From: Sphaerolaimus hirsutus
Lineage: Eukaryota > Nematoda > Chromadorea > Monhysterida > Sphaerolaimidae
DNA length: 64,000 bases
Reading direction: 5' to 3'
Assembly: GCA_964036195.1 (NCBI GenBank)
Contig: OZ038458.1
Coordinates: 9,747,832-9,811,831 of the forward strand
Part shown: piece by piece, positions 61,101 to 64,000 of the stretch
Position numbering within the stretch: the stretch's first letter is position 1
Layout of the letters: each line of letters begins with the position of its first letter
Made by a program: the position numbers and the translations under genes
Notes under the pieces: generated by a model
Told to the model about the DNA's origin: nothing
What the model saw: the letters and a program-made list of their open reading frames with translations, nothing else
Database searches by the model: none

Positions 61101-64000
61101 ATCCATTCACGCATGTTGAAATTTGCTCTTGCAAAAACAGCTTCAATTAAGCGATAGAGCTGTATTGCATATTTTTCATCATCTACGCTGATAACTAAAT
61201 CATCAACGTAAATGCTGTTGAGCAGCAGTTCCAGTTTCGATCGTTCATGTGTCTCAGCGGGATGCATGTGAGCTAATTCCGCTTCCAGGTGATATTTAAT
61301 AACAGTCGACAAAATGGATGGACTGCATGTGAGACCAAATAGCACCCTTGTGAATTGCATCATTTGAATATTGTCTTCGTGAGTCGGAATAGTGTCATCG
61401 CGCAGCCAATAAAATTTTGTGAAAGCGCGTGATTTTGGGTGAAGAGCAATTTGTAAAAATGCTTTCTCAATGTCAGCTAATAACACTACTTTTCCGGCTC
61501 TGAAACGAAGCATTAATCCGAGCGCCAGTGGTGTGAGAACTGGGCCTCGAAATAAGCAATTGTTGAGACTTGGCTTGCCTGCAGAACCATCATACACTAT
61601 TCGACATGTTGTCAATCTGCCAGGTGTGATGACAGGTTGGTGAGGTAAGATGTGTTCTTGCAAACCATCCTGTGAACCGTAGACGGGTTCTATGACACCC
61701 TTGTGAAGTTGATCTGAGATGACTTTCGCGTATGTGGCGAATAAATCGGGATCTTTTCGAAACCTTTTCAACAGTGACAGAAAGCGGCGAAATGCTTCTG
61801 CATTGTTGGTTGGCAATTTGTGAATTGTTGACTTGAATGGCCAATCTACGCTATAGCGTCCAGTTTCTGGATCAAGAGTAATTGATTCCAGAATTAACTG
61901 TTCAGCTATGTCATCATCATGTGATAATGGATCATCTGTGATACCTATTGACTCGAGACTGTGAAATTGAAATAATGTCTCTTGGCCAACAGCAACAGCT
62001 GATGAAGCATGTGAACTACATGAAACCATGAATTGATGTGGCGAAATGTCGGGTGTTGTGACAAATGACTGTGATGACGCATTTCCGCCAAGCATCAATC
62101 CAAGTATTGATTTGACGATAATCAATCCAGATGGGAGTTCGATTTCCATTGGTCGAATATCAAACTTCCAATAATAGTCTTGACCAATGACCACATCTGG
62201 TTGACATAGTATGTGACAAAACTCATCAGTCATTTCTGTCAATTCAAGCGGTTCCGCGAATTGTTCTTGTGCATGTTCACCGTACACAATATAAATGACT
62301 GTTTTGTCATCTTGTGACAAAGGAGGTGGGCATGCATATGTTGCCAAATTATCTACTGCACGTAAAGTGAGCGGAATTTGTAACATATTGCCCTTATTGT
62401 CGACGTGTTTGTAAATAGGCATGACGGCCTCGACTATTGACGTATTGACTGTGACAGGTGTTTTTGTCGCAAACACGTTCATTTGAAGAACAACATCTCC
62501 TTTGTTTTCAAAGTTATACTCATTTGCCACAGATGCTTTAATGTATGAATATTCGCATCCAGTGTCAAAGAATATTAACAAAGGGTCTGTGACTCGATTT
62601 AATTCAGCGTCTTTATTAATTAATGAAGCCTGGGCCACTTGCAAACGAACAATAGGCGCAAAATCGAACTCACATTCTTGTTCGGCCTGCTGCCTGGTAG
62701 CGGTGTTGGGGTTACCGTAACCCGCTTGTGCGCTCAGCACCTCCACCGTGGGCCTGTGACTGGGTTGAAGTGGCACCGACGATGACATTTGGTTCGGGTT
62801 GAGGTGTGGGTACACCTCATACCGTTTCTGCTGGAAGTCGACGGTCTCCATGTCCATGCCGTCCTTGATGAGGCCGGCGTGGAGCGTCGTCCACAGCTCG
62901 TTTTCGCTGTGATACTTGCGGGCTTCCTCCTGAGCTCTCGCCTGGAGCTCGTTAGCGGGCCTCGGCCATTCGCCCATGTCCAGCGGACCGTCCATATCCA
63001 TTTGATACAGCGTCTGCTGTCTCCACCGAAAATCGTTCTCGTCCGGTGGGATGACACACACGCTCATCGGTTCCGTGTGTGAAGGCGGATACGATGGCGG
63101 TGCATGTGACGAAGCCGCGCCCGTTGTGATTACCTGAGCGTTGACAAAATTAGCGCTCGTTGCTTTGACAAAGGCTTTATTTTGTGAATTGTTTACCTGA
63201 CGCCTTGCGGGTGCCTGTCTGGTAGGACAGAACGCCCCGTGATGTTGACCAATCTGGCGACAATAGTAGCAACTCAATCGTTGAGTGCACTGTTCCGCTT
63301 GATGGCCTCTGCGTGTGCAGCGTGTGCACACATCGCCCAAAGCTTGCAACCGTTCGATGCGCTCTCTCGGTGTGACGTATTGAGGGCAATCGGTGGTGTA
63401 GTGCTCTTTGATGCCACAGAACAAGCACTCAAATTTTGGCTTGCGATAGTCAGCAGCAGGTTGTGAAAACTGCTTTTGACTAGTCGCTCCGATCGCGGGA
63501 GTTCTGGGAGGTTGAGTGGAATTTTTATTTTTTCCTTGTTGTTTACCAACATTAGCATTGGTACCAGCAAAAGCAACCGTGTTGTGAATAGGTTTTGGTT
63601 TTGAAAAGGTATTTGGTGATTTATTTCCCTTTTTCTTTTGCTGTTGCCAAACACCTCCATTTTGTGGCTTTTTTAACGATGAATTCTGTGATTTTTGAAC
63701 AACGTTTGAAGATTGTGAACTTTGTTGTTCAGTTTTCATCGCATCTAATCGAGCACGAGCAATGGTAGTTAATGCATCGACAAACCTGACGACTGTGAGT
63801 TCTGTGTCGTCGGTTGCAGCAGTGCGCATTGAATTCCGGTGTTCTTCTGTGACGGCAAGAACAATATTATCGGGAAGATAACCACGAATTATTCGTAACA
63901 CTGCACCAGAATCGACACTTTCACCCCTTTCTTTTAGTTGATTGAGAGTTGACAAAAGGGTTCTTGTGAAATTTGTGAGGGAGTCTCCTCTTGACGAAGG
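55205..64000 (-). CDS. BEL/Pao Gag-Pol-Env-like polyprotein, element 2 (N-terminus off window)
   Basis: The frame is open from the right edge to a stop at 55205, over 2930 codons. The edge codons (SRGDSLTNF) still read as DUF1759-type gag. In order: three zinc knuckles (about 63435-63230); aspartic protease with DTGCEYSY (about 62570); RT with ADIEKAF (about 61480) and YVDD (about 61210); RNase H with FCDASKDGY (about 60665); integrase HHCC finger (about 59540-59415); integrase motifs GIDYMGP (about 59325), WSDNAPAF (about 59135) and GGVYERM (about 59045); a DUF5641-like domain (about 58500-58310); and an env-like segment from about 58110. Unlike element 1, the RT box is canonical. The true start codon is outside the window. 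Confidence 0.93.
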   Translation of the reverse strand, partial: PSSRGDSLTNFTRTLLSTLNQLKERGESVDSGAVLRIIRGYLPDNIVLAVTEEHRNSMRTAATDDTELTVVRFVDALTTIARARLDAMKTEQQSSQSSNVVQKSQNSSLKKPQNGGVWQQQKKKGNKSPNTFSKPKPIHNTVAFAGTNANVGKQQGKNKNSTQPPRTPAIGATSQKQFSQPAADYRKPKFECLFCGIKEHYTTDCPQYVTPRERIERLQALGDVCTRCTRRGHQAEQCTQRLSCYYCRQIGQHHGAFCPTRQAPARRQVNNSQNKAFVKATSANFVNAQVITTGAASSHAPPSYPPSHTEPMSVCVIPPDENDFRWRQQTLYQMDMDGPLDMGEWPRPANELQARAQEEARKYHSENELWTTLHAGLIKDGMDMETVDFQQKRYEVYPHLNPNQMSSSVPLQPSHRPTVEVLSAQAGYGNPNTATRQQAEQECEFDFAPIVRLQVAQASLINKDAELNRVTDPLLIFFDTGCEYSYIKASVANEYNFENKGDVVLQMNVFATKTPVTVNTSIVEAVMPIYKHVDNKGNMLQIPLTLRAVDNLATYACPPPLSQDDKTVIYIVYGEHAQEQFAEPLELTEMTDEFCHILCQPDVVIGQDYYWKFDIRPMEIELPSGLIIVKSILGLMLGGNASSQSFVTTPDISPHQFMVSCSSHASSAVAVGQETLFQFHSLESIGITDDPLSHDDDIAEQLILESITLDPETGRYSVDWPFKSTIHKLPTNNAEAFRRFLSLLKRFRKDPDLFATYAKVISDQLHKGVIEPVYGSQDGLQEHILPHQPVITPGRLTTCRIVYDGSAGKPSLNNCLFRGPVLTPLALGLMLRFRAGKVVLLADIEKAFLQIALHPKSRAFTKFYWLRDDTIPTHEDNIQMMQFTRVLFGLTCSPSILSTVIKYHLEAELAHMHPAETHERSKLELLLNSIYVDDLVISVDDEKYAIQLYRLIEAVFARANFNMREWMTNSRIVSEKIKPDDLNPKQSQYIKVMGLVYDHIDDTIAVPAPKKDFTLIVTATRRNLNKLLASTYDPIGITAPALFQLKFRVSQIIQRCNITSWDELIEDPEADDLLDDLKRHLSSISQIKFPRSFHSFGIDVKAETRPLELHVFCDASKDGYAVCAYLRQQAISPDEYGYEDDRYFSGFLTARTKLAPLPSKQGQPLTITRLELLGVTIGAQLIDYLHHELVELGGWKIHSNFLWTDSTVVIGWLYTSKPLATFVNNRVTKIHSFMSKHCIQICKVATKDNPADIASRGCTFDQLMIETMWFTGPTFFAEPFTSTMLDISQYQAQPVTEELAKGDTHISRPLYAGAVTSQPASQPANALAQQVPVNLDPNLSQNVTPQNPFVESRQRHIPSNPFEIDIRRFSTLSKLLRTVVYLLRVKTYWLNRSMHKAAKRESEYLSKPITQADLNEAFRHVLRISQAEECASCISQAQLGKHHMLKWDAWNNLLYCVTRVSHKEHRNPSLFYYLPKTGWLTTLVVTHFHELAGHSGMLHTLADLREHCWLSSAKQVVAKILRKCVTCRKAEGGPFTLPDFHTLPVTRTQSQIKPFQHIGIDYMGPLVYSQNGTRHSQHILLLTCFSTRAIHLESTNSVSTADTIMALNRFISRRGMPDTMWSDNAPAFKNCVKMLPDVKWHFITANSPWQGGVYERMVGLVKRLLKKACGRRCLTWHEFLTVMLDVEFSVNTRPLSYLSNTDIGAAILRPIHFLWGTPPPCYMDVKREMELDSTTIEPMRKIPKEEWDKLTDGSFNLTPSQIGKSYTLTPPRVNDVNCIDKIALNSVPEKDRDDITLLWDQIRHNREVLWYEWSRQYIDLLKDRAKNQRLKKGTINEAPKRGQVVLITDNKQPRGMWQMGRVHEIHVSSDGKIRAVTVLSSNGRRTRRSPSNLVPLEIDTEDGVEYKIDTEVKDDDKSQPPPDKGDDSQTDQSHQQSQSSQQDARRANPRRTCRYTGTYSFWGNVSHLMALTLLIQSKLANALTWTDQYHKTFNLCHKTRTGLAIQLPEKVTCHFPQVTAIEDIVISIWTLRVEPQTTPIYRCFQQEHTIITYMSLVGGKSMLPPEIIRNHRVTTYDCMIAYQNKTWKGEPLVKIGHALWSTNKSLHIDYCYFCHNLSNTVMNFHIEEGVVASLDGKKIVSEIQDLSHCNPQAGYCYDSDNGVSLWNATAFNKQCAFQEIGQFDAQYSQNHYIVEKLQAAFSVTWRSQQFPNNAECVPKDAKYIDQGSAFIQFLRYQLKKLKKPETKKAPLHFKLAPNLDVGVFHLLTARQQYEVDKIAHLEQKQFGSIWQQLCHIRQTQLDIIHAIVTFNPTLGLRALLGRQNLYAEWHGDILMFWDCKPVTAEMIYFQHEYNNTCYKFLPVKVTDHPHIMFVAPGTNDLITHSPIDHCLMKDHKYYQLNDNSWANENGPTNLHVTKLPIELIWAGSWKPFTLNVSGSPGVSMTDIAFSIMAAHHHFQNLQRLEQQVTRSVDYIATKSNDPKAVQAYIAGINQGVGAYFEGVGKEFGHIIHGSVTGGASALDTLLTGPLQTAVNIILIIITIACIGYIGYVYMQWRLVTGRGMLPDIKGFFRRKGRRDRSPNKWEPRPFSKEKSVSDGDVTARRNRKAASTNPLCQVKPSHNRQVRHSYLQSLSHPSSEFLHSNGFQDARYSLDRIPRSVIVPNAPKKLKWRRVCAGSQNLHPPASHKRRARHQTPDSHSLSPSQRRSQWKTRSLTASPCKSDSRDSLESQGSQVSINHHTRHFPLYPKLFTNSITSIKNWSNQKLNDLKRSVTFLKQTPSQSDIELGETEENHDQDLDPPPYHLTNSTQSLHSVRPHSQPPMSPCYQANRLQQRSNGSPPSRRRRASTRPTRSDKPSSSSPRNLRSSPTGQADQRGPQKTRRPGTGKAASLRRMPSNPWTSIMRRAGKMPASKTPTIFYHRSDESITGV
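55227..56369 (-). CDS. Overlapping 380-codon frame in the env tail region (possible accessory protein)
   Basis: A second minus-strand frame, offset from the polyprotein frame, is open for 380 codons and ends 22 bases before the main stop. It has no early ATG: it opens at a TTG, and the first ATG is at 56249 (340 codons). The product would have a basic arginine-rich stretch (GKRRRRNRQKKPK, about 56215-56175), a Ser/Arg segment (GRKSRSRSRSPS, about 55635-55600) and an acidic C-terminus. The next longest alternative minus-strand frame across the element is 143 codons. It could be translated from a spliced RNA or be a chance open frame. No homologue is recognised. Confidence 0.4.
   Translation of the reverse strand: MYWVYWLCLHAVAARNRQGYAARHQGLFPKKGQKGQKPKQMGTPSVQQGKIGKRRRRNRQKKPKSGFNKPALSSQTVTQSSSSSQLPSKFVTPLKRVSPFKRLSGRSVQPRSDPPVGYSTERAEEIEMETGVCRVTKPAPPCESQTQSSSPNARLTFTEPVTTEVTMEDAFPDREPLQKRLKRFAGVAGLPGEHQSSHQTFSFIPQTFHKFNNINKKLVKSKVKRSKKIRDLPQTNTFTVRHRARRDGRKSRSRSRSPSVPFDQFNSISSQCTTSFTTSHVPLLPSQPLAATEQWQPTEPSKTSVDETDTLRQAFEQLAKESEKLPNWPGRPAGAPEDQAPGHGEGSQPEEDAVEPMDEHHEEGRENAGVEDADDLLPQE

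Larger units (their letters stand above)
54031..64000 (-). mobile_element. BEL/Pao LTR retroelement 2 with env-like region (partial)
   Basis: The 3' LTR, polypurine tract and a full pol-env-like frame are present. The 5' LTR and the gag start lie beyond the right edge. The uninterrupted frame suggests a recent or functional copy. Confidence 0.9.

Overview
This window is eukaryotic and looks like a repeat-rich invertebrate genome. It holds intron-bearing genes, AT-rich intergenic DNA, two Belpaoviridae-type (BEL/Pao) retroelements, a Penelope-like element with an N-terminal GIY-YIG domain, and dozens of small inverted-repeat transposons. The species cannot be fixed from the sequence. The only clear host gene is a rhodopsin-type peptide receptor, closest by motif to the GnRH/AKH/corazonin receptor group.

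Layout. 1-8667 (minus): one uninterrupted gag-protease-RT-RNase H-integrase-env-like frame of BEL element 1, running off the left edge, with a leader up to about 9.3 kb. 9.3-11.4 kb: no gene seen. 11.4-18.0 kb: nested small transposons and a 105-bp minisatellite. 19.4-20.2 kb: a foldback element. 20.8-25.5 kb (minus): the receptor gene, at least five exons, with two phase-compatible candidate last exons. 26-31.9 kb: many small transposons. 32.6-37.1 kb and 42.5-44.3 kb: two copies of a long palindromic element carrying nested hAT-like insertions, one of which contains a fragment of BEL pol. 47.4-52.6 kb: Penelope-like element between 662-bp direct repeats. 53.8-54.03 kb (minus): an exon-like ORF abutting the LTR of BEL element 2. 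54.03-55.13 kb: that LTR. 55.2-64.0 kb (minus): BEL element 2, running off the right edge.

Three patterns stand out. First, each BEL element is saturated along its length with its own short word (CAGA in element 1, TCACA in element 2, sense strand). In element 2 the word occurs in all three codon phases and its GTGA core is also frequent in the LTR, so a nucleic-acid-level cause is more likely than a codon-level one. Second, at least eight non-autonomous elements have perfect 8-bp target duplications, yet different families are built from different private repeated words (CGGAAAA, GGCGCC, GGGACC, AATAAAAT, GTAAACGTA). A second, TA-flanked set shares a CCGTAT head over different bodies. Third, BEL element 2 has a 380-codon overlapping frame inside the env cytoplasmic-tail region, with an arginine-rich stretch, far longer than any other alternative frame in the element. 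These are the best candidates for something undescribed.
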